Source: Gammaproteobacteria bacterium
GTDB taxonomy: Bacteria > Pseudomonadota > Gammaproteobacteria > Pseudomonadales > Pseudohongiellaceae
Length of the DNA: 64,000 bases
Reading direction: 5' to 3'
Assembly: GCA_018661465.1 (NCBI GenBank)
Contig: JABJIC010000014.1
Location: 1 to 64,000, forward strand
Shown here: piece by piece, positions 43,849 to 53,946 of the stretch
How positions within the stretch are numbered: position 1 is the stretch's first letter
How the letters are laid out: the number at the start of each line of letters is the position of its first letter
The notes under the pieces: generated by a model
Databases searched by the model: none
The model's input: the letters and a program-made list of their open reading frames with translations, nothing else
What the model was told of the DNA's origin: nothing
Program-made: the position numbers and the translations under genes

Positions 43849-45988
43849 GTCAGACAAGGAAAAGGGTCAGGAAGGGAAGACAGAATCAATGAGTGATTCC
43901 CTCAAGATGATCCTGGGAAAAATTCCTGAGCCAGTTAAAGTCACGGCTGCAAATTTAAAGCTGCAGTTCTTGGCTGCTAGCAAGTCAACTCAATATGCTA
44001 TTTCCGGCGTTGCCGCGGTGGTGCTCCTCTTAATAGTTTTCTCTGGAGGAGAGTCTTCTGATTCCTACAGCGGTGCTGTGACATTTGAAGCACGAAGAGG
44101 AGACCTAAGCATTACCGTACTTGAAGGAGGCGCTCTGGAAGCGCTTCAGTCTCAGGAAATTCGTTCGCGGGTTAAGGGGCGAGAAGGTGTAAAGATATTG
44201 AACATAGTTGAGGAGGGCTATCGTGTTACTCCTGAAGATGTTGAAGATGGTTTGATTCTTGTTGAGCTGGATAAATCGCAGCTAATTGATCAGAGGGTCA
44301 ATCAGGAAATAGCAGTGGAAACAGCCGAGGCAAGTTATATAGAACGCCGCGCTCAGTTTGAGATGCAATTGAATGAAAACATGACGGAAATAAATGAATT
44401 TCGCCAGAACATGAAATTTGCGCGGCTCGATTTCGAGAAATTTCTTGGTGCCAATGTAGTTAACAAGATCTTGGAAGATTTAAGGATCGACGAACGAATA
44501 GCGGCTTCTGAAGAGGCAGATGCGGCGGCATTTGCTGGTATTTCTGACACTGAAGCCGTGCCGGATACTGACTTTACATCTAGCAACAGAGGTCAGCGAC
44601 AGCGTCCTACCGGAGGGTTTGATCCAGCTGATCTTGATTCTCTGCCTCCTCAGATGCGAGAGCGAATTGAACAGATGATGGCCGAGAATGGTGGAGAGCT
44701 GCCAGCGGAAATACTTGAACGTATGCAGCAAGGTGGAGGTAGACCCGGAGGCAGAAGCGGTGATCAGGGTGGCGACCGAGGCCTGGAATCAACTCCTTTT
44801 GAGCGTGGTGATCAAATGAGGGAAGCAGAGACCTTGGTACTGCAGCCGCTAGTGCTTGAAGAGTTGGAAACCGGTCAGCAGCTACTGATGGATTCCGAAT
44901 ATATGGGAGTTCGAGACGATCTGGATTTTTCCGAATTCGCTGATATCGACTCACTGGAAGATGGTGAAGCAAAACAGGAGCTCCGCTCTCTCACCGATGA
45001 TTTACAAGTTTCTCAGGAAGAGCTGCTGCTGGCACAGGACAGGATTGAAGGTCAGCGCAGGCTGGAAGACCGGGGATTTATTACCCCTACTGAACTGGAA
45101 GCGGAAGAGCTTAATTTAAGTAAGGCTGAAAACAAGATGCGTGAAAAGGAGACGGGTCTCGCACTTTATATTCAATACTCATTTCCCAAAGAGTCTGAAG
45201 AGTTACTGTCTAAATTTGAAAATGAAGTTATGGGCTATCAGCGTCAACTGAAAGAAAATATCGCTGAGAAGGCTCAGGAAGAGGCTCGTTTCAGCTCTGC
45301 GGAGAGAAAGTATCGTTTGGAAGTCGACAAGCTCGAAGATCTGCTGGAGCAAATTGATTACGCCACTATTCGAGCCGAACGACCAGGGCTGGTTGTCTAT
45401 GGAGCGTCGGATCAGAATTCAATGCGCTTTCGCGGAAGCAGTAGTCAGGAAGCGGTTCAGGAAGGGGCGACTATTCGCGAGCGACAATCGATCCTGACCA
45501 TACCGGATATGCGAGAGATGGCTATCAAGGTGAATATTCATGAGTCAGCAGTGCAGCGTGTTGCTGTGGGTCAGGCAGTGAAAGTGTCAATTGACGCCTT
45601 TCCTGATGAGGAACTCACTGGGAGAGTCATTAAAGTTGCAGTAGTAGCAGATTCAGCTAATGCATTTATGAATCCTGATTTGAAGGTCTATCCAACTACG
45701 ATTCAAATAGATGGTACTCATGATTGGCTACGACCCGGAATGAGCGCAGAAGTTGAGATACTGGTGGACTCATTGGAGGCTGTTGTCTATGTGCCAGTGC
45801 AGGCCGTTACTTACTTCGATGATAAGCGCGTAGTCTATCTGCCAAATGGAAATAATCCTCGACAGAGGGAAGTACAGGTCGGAACTTTTTCTGATTCATT
45901 TATCGAAATCGTAAGCGGACTGGAAGAAGGGGAAGAAGTTCTGCTTCTGGCTCCTCAACAGAATCGTGCCGACGGTAATGCCAGTTAA
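43835..45988 (+). CDS. HlyD/MacA-like membrane fusion protein with large insert
   Basis: The product has 717 residues, nearly twice the usual 370-450. A cytosolic N-terminus (about 50 residues) precedes a transmembrane helix (about 56-75). The lipoyl-like half-motif (about 90-155), coiled-coil hairpin and C-terminal beta-barrel domain (INIHESAVQRVAVGQ-like region, about 560-700) are in normal order. Between about 215 and 335 the hairpin is interrupted by an insert rich in Gln, Gly, Arg and Asp with LPPQMRERIEQMMAENGG and E-I-L-E-R-M-Q-Q-G-G-G-R-P-G-G. It bridges the inner-membrane ABC pump and the TolC-like channel. Confidence 0.88.
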   Translation: MSLDKSDKEKGQEGKTESMSDSLKMILGKIPEPVKVTAANLKLQFLAASKSTQYAISGVAAVVLLLIVFSGGESSDSYSGAVTFEARRGDLSITVLEGGALEALQSQEIRSRVKGREGVKILNIVEEGYRVTPEDVEDGLILVELDKSQLIDQRVNQEIAVETAEASYIERRAQFEMQLNENMTEINEFRQNMKFARLDFEKFLGANVVNKILEDLRIDERIAASEEADAAAFAGISDTEAVPDTDFTSSNRGQRQRPTGGFDPADLDSLPPQMRERIEQMMAENGGELPAEILERMQQGGGRPGGRSGDQGGDRGLESTPFERGDQMREAETLVLQPLVLEELETGQQLLMDSEYMGVRDDLDFSEFADIDSLEDGEAKQELRSLTDDLQVSQEELLLAQDRIEGQRRLEDRGFITPTELEAEELNLSKAENKMREKETGLALYIQYSFPKESEELLSKFENEVMGYQRQLKENIAEKAQEEARFSSAERKYRLEVDKLEDLLEQIDYATIRAERPGLVVYGASDQNSMRFRGSSSQEAVQEGATIRERQSILTIPDMREMAIKVNIHESAVQRVAVGQAVKVSIDAFPDEELTGRVIKVAVVADSANAFMNPDLKVYPTTIQIDGTHDWLRPGMSAEVEILVDSLEAVVYVPVQAVTYFDDKRVVYLPNGNNPRQREVQVGTFSDSFIEIVSGLEEGEEVLLLAPQQNRADGNAS

Positions 45989-46003
45989 TCATCTGAGAAC
46001 CTG

Positions 46004-46744
46004 ATGCTTGATTCCGAAACACAGCAATCTGCAGTAAATAGACCGGCCTCTGTTGGTGGGCAATCTGTAGTAGCCAGCCTGGACGATATTCGCAAGACGT
46101 ATCACATGGGCTCGCTTGCGGTAGAGGTGCTCCATGGTATTTCACTGGATTTCTTTGCCGGAGACTATATCAGTATCATGGGTCCTTCGGGCTGCGGCAA
46201 GTCGACGCTAATGAATATTCTCGGTTGTCTGGATCAGCCTAGCTCGGGAAAATACTTCCTGGGTGATCAGGATACATCGCAAATGGAAGATGACCAGCTT
46301 TCCACTATTCGTGGTGCTCGACTTGGGTTTATCTTTCAGTCATACAATCTTATTCAACAACTCAATGTGCTGGAAAATATCGAGATGCCACTGTTCTATC
46401 AGGGCTTCTCTGCCAGCGACAGTCATGAAATCGCCATGGGATTAGCGCAGCGAGTTGGATTGGATGATCGTATCGACCACAAGCCATTCGAACTCTCCGG
46501 CGGCCAACAACAAAGGGTAGCTATAGCCAGAGCTCTGGCAGTAGATCCCCTAATTATTCTTGCAGACGAGCCCACGGGCAATCTGGATTCAAAATCAGGT
46601 GCCGAGATCCTCAATCTGTTTGACGAATTACACTCTCAGGGAAAGACACTGATCATGGTGACCCACTCTGATGAATTGGCAGAACGTTCTCAGCGTTGGG
46701 TTAGATTGCGCGATGGCAGGGTGGAAAGCGATGAGCGAAATTAG
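46004..46744 (+). CDS. MacB/LolD-type ABC ATPase
   Basis: The product has 246 residues. Walker [17 protein letters not shown]-loop F-I-F-Q-S-Y-N-L-I, signature [16 protein letters not shown], Walker [14 protein letters not shown] and H-loop M-V-T-H-S are all present and of MacB/LolD type. It drives the separate permease encoded next, with which it overlaps by 14 bases. It begins 15 bases after the HlyD-like gene. Confidence 0.95.
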   Translation: MLDSETQQSAVNRPASVGGQSVVASLDDIRKTYHMGSLAVEVLHGISLDFFAGDYISIMGPSGCGKSTLMNILGCLDQPSSGKYFLGDQDTSQMEDDQLSTIRGARLGFIFQSYNLIQQLNVLENIEMPLFYQGFSASDSHEIAMGLAQRVGLDDRIDHKPFELSGGQQQRVAIARALAVDPLIILADEPTGNLDSKSGAEILNLFDELHSQGKTLIMVTHSDELAERSQRWVRLRDGRVESDERN

Positions 46745-48092
46745 CCTCGATCCGCCTCTGTCGGCTAATCAGCAACCGAGGGCTGCAGTGACTCGGTCTT
46801 CATTTAGCTTTACTCGCTTCAGAAAAATTACTGAAGTGGGGCTTAAGAGTATCTATTCCCACGGTCTGCGTTCTCTGTTAACTGTGCTAGGTATCGTCAT
46901 CGGCGTAGCAGCAGTAATTGCTATGCTGGCGGTGAGCGAGGGCGCGAGTTTTGAAGCTCAACAACAGTTCAGGGATTTGGGTGCCAGCAATATTCTATTG
47001 AAGAGTGTGAAGCCTGCAGAGGTAGAGGAGAGTAGCAACAGAGGCTTCGGCCCACCACAGGCTATAGTCTATGGTCTCACTAATTCAGATATCTCTACCA
47101 TCAGAGATACCATTCCGGGCATCTCCAATGTTATCGCCTCCCGTATCGTCAAAAAGAATGTATGGAATCTGGGTAATAGTATGAATACCGATGTGGTTGG
47201 AACCTCGGTGGACTACCCAAGCTCCCGAAGTTACAACCTCAGGGCAGGGCGTTTCTTTAGTGAATCGGAAGTGCGCGACCATGCCAACGTAGTGGTGTTA
47301 AGTAATGAAGTTGCCAATGCTCTGTTTCCCATCGACAACCCCTTGGGCGGCTCCATTAAAATAGACAGCGACTATTACAATATTGTCGGCATCATGGAAT
47401 CGGAAGGATATTCAAATCTTGGCCAAAATCAGGCGGGCAGTTCCAATGCCGCTCCTAGTCGTATCTACATTCCGTTTACTTCTTCTAAGAGTCGTTTTGG
47501 TGAAACAACAACAAGGCAGACCAGCGGTGGCATGGAGTCTGAAACCGTAGAACTTCATGAAGCAATTATTCAAGTAGAGAATCAGGAAGCCGTAATTGAA
47601 GTCGGTGAGATCATCGAACAAATTATCCAGCGACGTCATAAGGACGTCGACTATGCGATAGAAATTCCTCTCGCTCTATTAAGGCAGGCCGAAGAGAGCG
47701 CCCTAAGGGACTCTATTGTTGCTGGTGCTATTGCGGGAATTTCTTTGTTGGTGGGTGGTATTGGTATTATGAATATCATGCTTGCCAGTGTCACCGAGCG
47801 AACTCGTGAGATCGGTATTCGTAGAGCTCTGGGAGCCAAGAAGAAAGACATTATTACTCAGTTCCTCATCGAGGCAGTAATTCTCTCTGGAGTAGGTGGT
47901 TTAATCGGTGTGGTACTCGGCGTGCTAATACCGTTCATTATTTCAGCATTCTGGGGTATGACTACCATAGTGACACCAGTGGCTCCTATCCTGGCATTTT
48001 CGATTTCTGCACTAATCGGTGTAATATTTGGAATCTATCCATCAATGCGCGCAGCAGATATGGATCCTGTTGAAGCATTACGGCACGAGTAA
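46731..48092 (+). CDS. MacB-type ABC permease
   Basis: The product has 453 residues from ATG 46731 (GGA/AAG site 5 bases upstream); the frame is open earlier but that part lies inside the ATPase gene. One N-terminal helix (about 48-72, TVLGIVIGVAAVIAMLAVS) is followed by a periplasmic MacB domain (about 75-320) and three C-terminal helices with the family motif VTERTREIGIRRALGAKK. It couples ATP use to periplasmic conformational motion in tripartite efflux. The substrate is unknown; MacB relatives move macrolides, peptides and toxins. Confidence 0.93.
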   Translation: MSEISLDPPLSANQQPRAAVTRSSFSFTRFRKITEVGLKSIYSHGLRSLLTVLGIVIGVAAVIAMLAVSEGASFEAQQQFRDLGASNILLKSVKPAEVEESSNRGFGPPQAIVYGLTNSDISTIRDTIPGISNVIASRIVKKNVWNLGNSMNTDVVGTSVDYPSSRSYNLRAGRFFSESEVRDHANVVVLSNEVANALFPIDNPLGGSIKIDSDYYNIVGIMESEGYSNLGQNQAGSSNAAPSRIYIPFTSSKSRFGETTTRQTSGGMESETVELHEAIIQVENQEAVIEVGEIIEQIIQRRHKDVDYAIEIPLALLRQAEESALRDSIVAGAIAGISLLVGGIGIMNIMLASVTERTREIGIRRALGAKKKDIITQFLIEAVILSGVGGLIGVVLGVLIPFIISAFWGMTTIVTPVAPILAFSISALIGVIFGIYPSMRAADMDPVEALRHE

Positions 48093-48168
48093 GTTCCATA
48101 GAGGCAGCGCAGCTTCTGTAAAATATTTTAAGAATATCAATTTCGGATCTATTAAAAGAGCTTCAGCT

Positions 48169-49842
48169 ATGTTTCGTTTTTCATCATTCTTGATAGGGAT
48201 CTCGATAGCGATCTTTTCGCTAGTACTACCCGGTGATATCCAAGCAGCAGAGGAGCGCACGGCTATGTGGCAAGCATACGATGAGAGCGACGATCTAGCT
48301 GAGCTTTCTCAACACGAAGATGACAGCATGCATTTCAAGTTACTTAATTCGAGGGTAACTGACAAGAATGATTTATGGGCCCCATTTCAGGACGATCTCT
48401 CCAATTTTTCCGAAAGTATTTATCAAACACTGAAACCACTGATTATGGAGAGAAGTGTTAGGCAGATTCAGCAGGCGGTAGCTTCGGGGCAATTATCCTA
48501 TGAGTTGCTCAGCACTTTTTATGTTTATCGAATCCGAAAAATAGAAAGTGATGATGAAAGATTTCTCAATGCAGTAATTTCCTTAAACCCAAATGCTATC
48601 CGTCGAGCCCAGGTGCTGGATGATCTCCGAGAAGCCGGGCAAGAAATAGCGGAAGACTCTTTGTTTGGAATTCCGGTTCTGCTTAAAGACAATATTGGTT
48701 TTGCAGGACTAGCCACTACCGCTGGCGCCTTGGCACTAAAAGATAATCAAACAGGAAACTCATTCATTGCCCAGCAACTGATGGACAATGGAGCCATTAT
48801 CCTGGGCAAGGCTAATCTGAGTGAGTGGGCCTATTTCTTCTGCGATGATTGCCCTTCAGGGTATAGTGCATTAGGCGGACAAACCCTGAATCCCTATGGT
48901 CGATTTCAGCACGGAACAGGGGGTTCCAGTTCTGGTTCTGGTGCTTCAGTAGCAGCCAATTTTGCTGCAGTAGCTGTGGGTTCTGAAACCTCAGGATCGA
49001 TTCTCTCTCCCGCTAGTGCAAACTCTGCGGTGGGTCTAAAACCAACGACTGGAACGCTGAGTCGTACCGGGGTCGTGCCTATCTCTGCGACACTTGATAC
49101 AACGGGTCCAATTACTCGAACTGTGGAAGATGCAGTAATTCTCTTTAATGCCATGGCGGGATACGACGAGGTTGATATGGCCATGCCTTTGCGAAGTGCA
49201 GATAGCCGATTGCAATATCGCCTTCGGGATATCGGTGCCATAAGAATGGGAATAATTAGCGACTTTGAAAACGACAGTCATTATCAAAATGCAGTTTCAC
49301 TTCTAACGCAGATTGGAGCCTCAGCCGTATCTGTTAATTTTTCACCGCCAGAGTTTGAGAAATTTTTAGATTTATTAGGCGGGGAGATGGTTAGGGATCT
49401 CGCGCTCTATTTATCCCAACACGCTGCCGGCGCTGTGGAAATTTCTTCCATCGATGACTTACAAGAGTTCAATCAGCAGGATCTCGATATTCGCGCACCC
49501 TATGGGCAGGCGTTGATCGATATGATGGCAGATTTAAATATTCCGGCTACTGAGCTCCATGAAATTCGTGAACAGCTTCAGTCATCTGCAAGAGGCTATC
49601 TTGATTTGCTGTTTGCTGAAAACGATTTACAAATCCTGCTTTCCATAAACAATAGAAATGCAGGAATCGCCGCTCTGGCGAATTATCCTGCTTTGACTGT
49701 TCCTATGGATTATGCAGAAAATGGGCAGCCAGTAGGCCTTACATTAATAGCTCCTTCTTTTCAGGAGCAGCTTCTAATTGATCTAGGCGCTCAATTCGAA
49801 CGTTTGAGTAACGCTAGAATTATTCCAGAGCAGTACAGATAA
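48169..49842 (+). CDS. Secreted amidase (amidase signature family)
   Basis: The product has 557 residues from ATG 48169, chosen because a signal peptide (MFRFSSFLIGISIAIFSLVL ... Q-A-A) begins there; upstream the frame overlaps the permease gene. The Ser-cisSer-Lys triad is visible: Lys173 in PVLLKDNIGF, cis-Ser in GGSSSGSGASVAA (253-255) and the nucleophile in GSETSGSILSPA (Ser277). It hydrolyses an amide in the periplasm. It lies 76 bases after the MacB permease gene, on the same strand, and may be part of the same transcript. Confidence 0.9.
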   Translation: MFRFSSFLIGISIAIFSLVLPGDIQAAEERTAMWQAYDESDDLAELSQHEDDSMHFKLLNSRVTDKNDLWAPFQDDLSNFSESIYQTLKPLIMERSVRQIQQAVASGQLSYELLSTFYVYRIRKIESDDERFLNAVISLNPNAIRRAQVLDDLREAGQEIAEDSLFGIPVLLKDNIGFAGLATTAGALALKDNQTGNSFIAQQLMDNGAIILGKANLSEWAYFFCDDCPSGYSALGGQTLNPYGRFQHGTGGSSSGSGASVAANFAAVAVGSETSGSILSPASANSAVGLKPTTGTLSRTGVVPISATLDTTGPITRTVEDAVILFNAMAGYDEVDMAMPLRSADSRLQYRLRDIGAIRMGIISDFENDSHYQNAVSLLTQIGASAVSVNFSPPEFEKFLDLLGGEMVRDLALYLSQHAAGAVEISSIDDLQEFNQQDLDIRAPYGQALIDMMADLNIPATELHEIREQLQSSARGYLDLLFAENDLQILLSINNRNAGIAALANYPALTVPMDYAENGQPVGLTLIAPSFQEQLLIDLGAQFERLSNARIIPEQYR

Positions 49843-49946
49843 GGGCTTTTATTAGAAACATTTGAATGCAGAAAGTATAGGAAACAGCTTCAAAACGCTT
49901 CCGTTATGCTGTTATTCTCGATAAAGACCCTGAGGAGTGCCTTCAT

Positions 49947-51275
49947 ATGTATTTAGAGCGTAGACGAAAAATGCCGCGTTATGCGGTGGGGGTGATTGTA
50001 TTTGTCCTGCTAGCGCCCTCAGCATTGGCTGAAGACGAAGCAGACGCTCTCGAGGACCCGCGGCAGGCTCAGATCGCGGCCAACATCGCACAATACCAGC
50101 AAGACCTGATCGGATTGGGTGGTGTGTATAGTCGGGTAACTACTGAACTTAATCTATCGTTGGCTGATGCCTATCTTGAATTGGATGACTTCGATCGGGC
50201 TTTGGAGGCCTATGGCGAAGCGCTTCAGTCTGTACGAATCTCAAATGGACTTTATTCTGAAGAGCAGCTTCCACTTTTGGAGCTATTTGCTACAGGTTCC
50301 ATGCGAGCTCAGGATTGGGAGAAAACAGAAAATAATCTACATCTTGCTTATTCCCTTGCCAAGCAATTGTACGAGGCTGATGACCCGCGTTACAGTGAAA
50401 CAGCGTCACGCTATGCCGACTGGAAAGTTCGAGCCTACCAGGGAAGCTTGTTAAGCCCTCGAGAAAGGAACCCATTAAATGAGTCAATCGAAATCTATGA
50501 TTCTATTGTAGCTTCGTTGAGCCATGATTCAGAAAATTATCATAACGAGCTTATCAATATTCTATCTGCAAAAGGTTTGGCACATTATTATTCCGCCTTG
50601 TATGTAGACGATGCCGAACTGGAAGATTTTTCCGGAATCGGCGCCGAAACAGTAAATCAGCGAATCTGCCGCTCGAGGCCTCGAACTATTAATGGCGTTA
50701 CAACTTATGTGACTGTTTGTAATGACGAGAGAGCCCCAAATCCGGACTACTTTGAAAGCCGCAATAGAGCTAAATCTCGACAGCTGGAATCAAACCTCAG
50801 ATACATGCGAGAGAGTTATCAGCAGATTGTTGAAATCCTCAGTGAAGAAGCTGAAATTACGCCACTGGAAATTGTAGAGGCCATGTTAAATCTTGGAGAT
50901 ATTAATCTGTTGATAAATGATTTGGAGCGAGCGAACTCCGAATATTCAAGAGCATTTCAATTGCTGGAATCAGAGAACGTATCACAATCCGTGCGCAATC
51001 AAGTTTTTAATCGACCGCGAAAAGCATTAGAAGATGTATTGGCTCGGTTCAATCAAGACGAATTTGATGACATTGCTCTTTCAGGTGTTGTGACTTTCAG
51101 TGTAAGCAGCGAAGGGAAGATCGCAAATGCTAGAATTTCCGGAGAAGAAAGCGATCTTGCAGATCCCAATCGATCACTGGTTATATCCAAACTCCAATCG
51201 TCATTTTATCGTCCGGCCATTGTGGATGGAGTTGCTGTGGATAGTGAGCTAAGCATTCCTGCTTCGGAGCTTTGA
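49947..51275 (+). CDS. Periplasmic TPR protein with TonB C-terminal-like domain
   Basis: The product has 442 residues. The ATG at 49947 is preceded by GAGGAG at 9 bases. A signal peptide ends near A-L-A-E (about residue 28). TPR-like hairpins occur at about 70-130 (ADAYLELDDFDRALEAYGEA) and again near 310-345 (LGDINLLINDLERANSEYSRA). The last 90 residues have the alternating pattern G-V-V-T-F-S-V-S-S-E-G-K-I with Y-R-P-A-I-V-D-G, typical of TonB C-terminal folds. A C-x-x-x-x-C loop lies in the middle. The role is unknown. Confidence 0.75.
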   Translation: MYLERRRKMPRYAVGVIVFVLLAPSALAEDEADALEDPRQAQIAANIAQYQQDLIGLGGVYSRVTTELNLSLADAYLELDDFDRALEAYGEALQSVRISNGLYSEEQLPLLELFATGSMRAQDWEKTENNLHLAYSLAKQLYEADDPRYSETASRYADWKVRAYQGSLLSPRERNPLNESIEIYDSIVASLSHDSENYHNELINILSAKGLAHYYSALYVDDAELEDFSGIGAETVNQRICRSRPRTINGVTTYVTVCNDERAPNPDYFESRNRAKSRQLESNLRYMRESYQQIVEILSEEAEITPLEIVEAMLNLGDINLLINDLERANSEYSRAFQLLESENVSQSVRNQVFNRPRKALEDVLARFNQDEFDDIALSGVVTFSVSSEGKIANARISGEESDLADPNRSLVISKLQSSFYRPAIVDGVAVDSELSIPASEL

Positions 51276-51458
51276 GTAGTTTCATTTTTGTGGTGTCGCA
51301 TTTGCCGAGATAGCTTGCCGGCAGTTTGAAAATACTGATCTGGAACAAAAGAAAGCCTAATAATTTACCCGGGAAGCGAATCCAAGTTATTGAGCTTTTC
51401 TTAACATGCTAGGATTAAAGCAACTAGAATTTAACAGTTGTTCTTAGGCGGTTACGGC

Positions 51459-52679
51459 ATGTCTCATCAATTAGCGATACAGCAATTCAAGTTCATTTCT
51501 CTCAGTGTAGTTTCCTATTCTCTTCTTATGTTTTCTTCAATTGTTGAAGCTCAGTCTGGAGCCTTTATCGATGATGGAAATGTTTCGGGCAATTTCAATT
51601 TACGTTATGAATCTTCTGATCAGGACAATGCCCTGGAAGATGCTCAGGCATTAACACTTCGCTCTCGTCTCAACTTTTCAAGTGGCGTAGTCTCCGGGTT
51701 TAGTGCGCTTGTAGAGATAGAGGATGTTCGAATCGTTGGTGGTCTTGATGATTATTCCGTTGGGCCGACTGGGTTTAATGTTGGCCGCTACTCGGTAATT
51801 GCCGATCCGGAGTCTACGGAACTGGATCAGGGATTTCTGCAGTATTCTGATGAATCGTTTACCGCCAAGATCGGGCGACAGGTGATTACCTATGATAATC
51901 ATCGGTTTATTGGTCATGTTGGCTGGCGTCAGGATAGACAAACTTTTGACGCGGTTAGCTTTGCCTTAAAGCCAAATGAAAATCTGAATTTAAGTTACAA
52001 CTTCATTGACAAGAGAAGACGTATTTTCGCTGACGACGCTGATCTGGATTCCAAAGATCACCTATTTCACGGTGACTACAAAACCAGTTTCGGAACGGTA
52101 AGCGCCTATGCCTATTTGCTCGAGTTGGATAACTCGGTGAGAAATTCGCTGGACACCTACGGTGTAAGATTAGTGGGAGCGAGGAGCTACGATGGCTTCG
52201 ACGTTTCCTATACAGCGGAATACGCGACACAAGATTCTGAAACAGCTTTGTCGAACAATGATGCTGAATATTTACTTTTAGAGGCTGGTATCACCGTTGA
52301 TGGTATAAGCGCTCGGATTGGTCGGGAGCAACTGGGTTCTGATGATGGAGCGTATGGCTTTTCAGCACCGCTGGCCACGCTTCATGCCCACAATGGCTGG
52401 GCAGATCTTTTTCTTGGCACTCCAGCCGGTGGATTGATCGATACTTATGTGAATATTGGCGGAAAAGCAGGCAAGGGCAACTGGGCTGTGATTTATCATG
52501 ATTTTGAAGTTGATGACGGGCCCTCGGATCTTGGCGGTGAATTTGATTTGCAATATGTGTATCCGATTTCGGAAAGTACTTCCTTAGGTTTGAAGTATGC
52601 GAGTTACAGCGGAGCAGATCTTGTGAGCGGCAAACCAGATACCGATAAGTTTTGGATCTGGTTAAACTTTGGCTTTTAG
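51459..52679 (+). CDS. Outer-membrane porin of the alginate-export type
   Basis: The product has 406 residues from ATG 51459. A signal peptide ends near S-S-I-V-E-A-Q. The barrel strand pattern and the motif IGRQVITYDNHRFIGHVGWR with Q-T-F-D-A-V closely follow the alginate-export/OprD-like porin family. The chain ends in an aromatic, G-F, as for barrels inserted by BamA. It would admit anionic sugars or other small solutes. It is monocistronic, with hairpins downstream. Confidence 0.8.
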   Translation: MSHQLAIQQFKFISLSVVSYSLLMFSSIVEAQSGAFIDDGNVSGNFNLRYESSDQDNALEDAQALTLRSRLNFSSGVVSGFSALVEIEDVRIVGGLDDYSVGPTGFNVGRYSVIADPESTELDQGFLQYSDESFTAKIGRQVITYDNHRFIGHVGWRQDRQTFDAVSFALKPNENLNLSYNFIDKRRRIFADDADLDSKDHLFHGDYKTSFGTVSAYAYLLELDNSVRNSLDTYGVRLVGARSYDGFDVSYTAEYATQDSETALSNNDAEYLLLEAGITVDGISARIGREQLGSDDGAYGFSAPLATLHAHNGWADLFLGTPAGGLIDTYVNIGGKAGKGNWAVIYHDFEVDDGPSDLGGEFDLQYVYPISESTSLGLKYASYSGADLVSGKPDTDKFWIWLNFGF

Positions 52680-52730
52680 GATCGGTTTTTAGAACTGATT
52701 TTTAGTTAAGTTTTGAACCAGTTTTATAAG

Positions 52731-52752
52731 CTCGGATTTTAAGCCGAGTTTA
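52731..52752 (+). terminator. Weak terminator after the porin gene
   Basis: CTCGG (52731-52735) pairs with CCGAG (52744-52748) and is followed by TTTA. The surrounding 100 bases hold several degenerate copies of a similar short repeat containing A-rich and T-rich runs. Confidence 0.4.
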
Positions 52753-52785
52753 TAAATCGAGCTTTGCTTAGAAAAAATTGAAGTG

Positions 52786-53865
52786 CTAGCCAATCTTGCG
52801 ATCCAGCCATTCAACGATAACTCTGTTCACTTCTTCCGGTTTTTCTTGCTGGGTCCAGTGACCGCTGTCCATTACCGTGTATTTCTCGAGATCAGTGATG
52901 AAATCTTCCATGCCGTCAGCCACCGAGGGAGGGAGAATTACATCATGCTCAGCACCGATGTATAGGCTTGGTGCTTCAATGCGATCCACTGCACTAGCCA
53001 TCGCTGCTCCCATGCGTCTAGCCGCGCGGTACCAATTCAAGCCTTTTTCAAAGCCTGTAGCTTCATAGGTTTGCACAAAATATTGCATGACGTCTTCAGG
53101 AAGGAATGGATCGCCTGGCGGATCTTCTCTTTGAATCATCGACAACAGATCCATCTGTCGCTCAGCTGAATCTTCAGGCATTTGGCCAAAGCTTTCCTTA
53201 TTCCATATACCACCACGGCTTAAAATAAAATCAAAGGTGTGTCTAACATCAGCCTCTAGTATCGGTTCCGCGACTCCTGGAGACTGGAATGTAGCCTGGT
53301 AGAAGTTAGGAGTCATGATTATTTGATTGGGCTCGCTATTCTCAACGGGCGGGAGATTCCCGGGTCGGCCGGCTCCAGTGTTCAAGCCAATGATGCCGCT
53401 GCAGCGATCAGGGTATAGTCGAGCCATTGACCAAACTACTGCACCGCCCCAGTCGTGCCCGATGAATACTGCTTTATCAATACCTTTGGCATCAAGCATG
53501 CCAACGAGATCATCACAAAATATTTTCATACCGTATTGCATGGGGTCGTCCGGCCCACCGGTTAGACCAAAACCACGTTGATCTGGTGCGAGGACGTGAT
53601 ATCCGGCAGCGGAGACTGCTTCAATCTGGTGTCGCCAGCTGAAAGCCAGTTCCGGCCAACCGTGACAGAACACAACTGCGGGACCTTCGCCTTTTTCATA
53701 GACCGCCATATTTATGCCATTGGTCTCCACAAAATTGGGAGTAGGCATCATGGGCGCAGGTCGCACACCATTATTTTCCGCAGCAAATGAAGTTATGGGA
53801 AGACTAGCAACTCCCATTCCAGTGACTGCGCTGTTTTGCAGGAATTTTCTTCGGCTTATTGTCAT
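52786..53865 (-). CDS. Tat-exported alpha/beta hydrolase (epoxide-hydrolase-like)
   Basis: The product has 359 residues from ATG 53865, with AGGTGG 5 bases upstream. The N-terminus SRRKFLQNSAVTGMGVASL is a Tat signal. The hydrolase core shows oxyanion H-G-W-P-E, nucleophile motif IGHDWGGAVVW with Asp, acid region G-A-E-H-D-V-I-L-P and the catalytic His in DSGHWTQQEKPEEV. An Asp nucleophile in G-H-D-W-G-G points to epoxide hydrolase or haloalkane dehalogenase activity rather than an esterase. Tat export is unusual for this family. It has its own promoter region. Confidence 0.88.
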   Translation of the reverse strand: MTISRRKFLQNSAVTGMGVASLPITSFAAENNGVRPAPMMPTPNFVETNGINMAVYEKGEGPAVVFCHGWPELAFSWRHQIEAVSAAGYHVLAPDQRGFGLTGGPDDPMQYGMKIFCDDLVGMLDAKGIDKAVFIGHDWGGAVVWSMARLYPDRCSGIIGLNTGAGRPGNLPPVENSEPNQIIMTPNFYQATFQSPGVAEPILEADVRHTFDFILSRGGIWNKESFGQMPEDSAERQMDLLSMIQREDPPGDPFLPEDVMQYFVQTYEATGFEKGLNWYRAARRMGAAMASAVDRIEAPSLYIGAEHDVILPPSVADGMEDFITDLEKYTVMDSGHWTQQEKPEEVNRVIVEWLDRKIG

Positions 53866-53946
53866 TTCTTCCACCTGAGTATTTACTGGCTATTAATCGT
53901 TGTTACTGTAACTCAGTCTCGAGTACTAGCATAGTGTTCTGGATGC

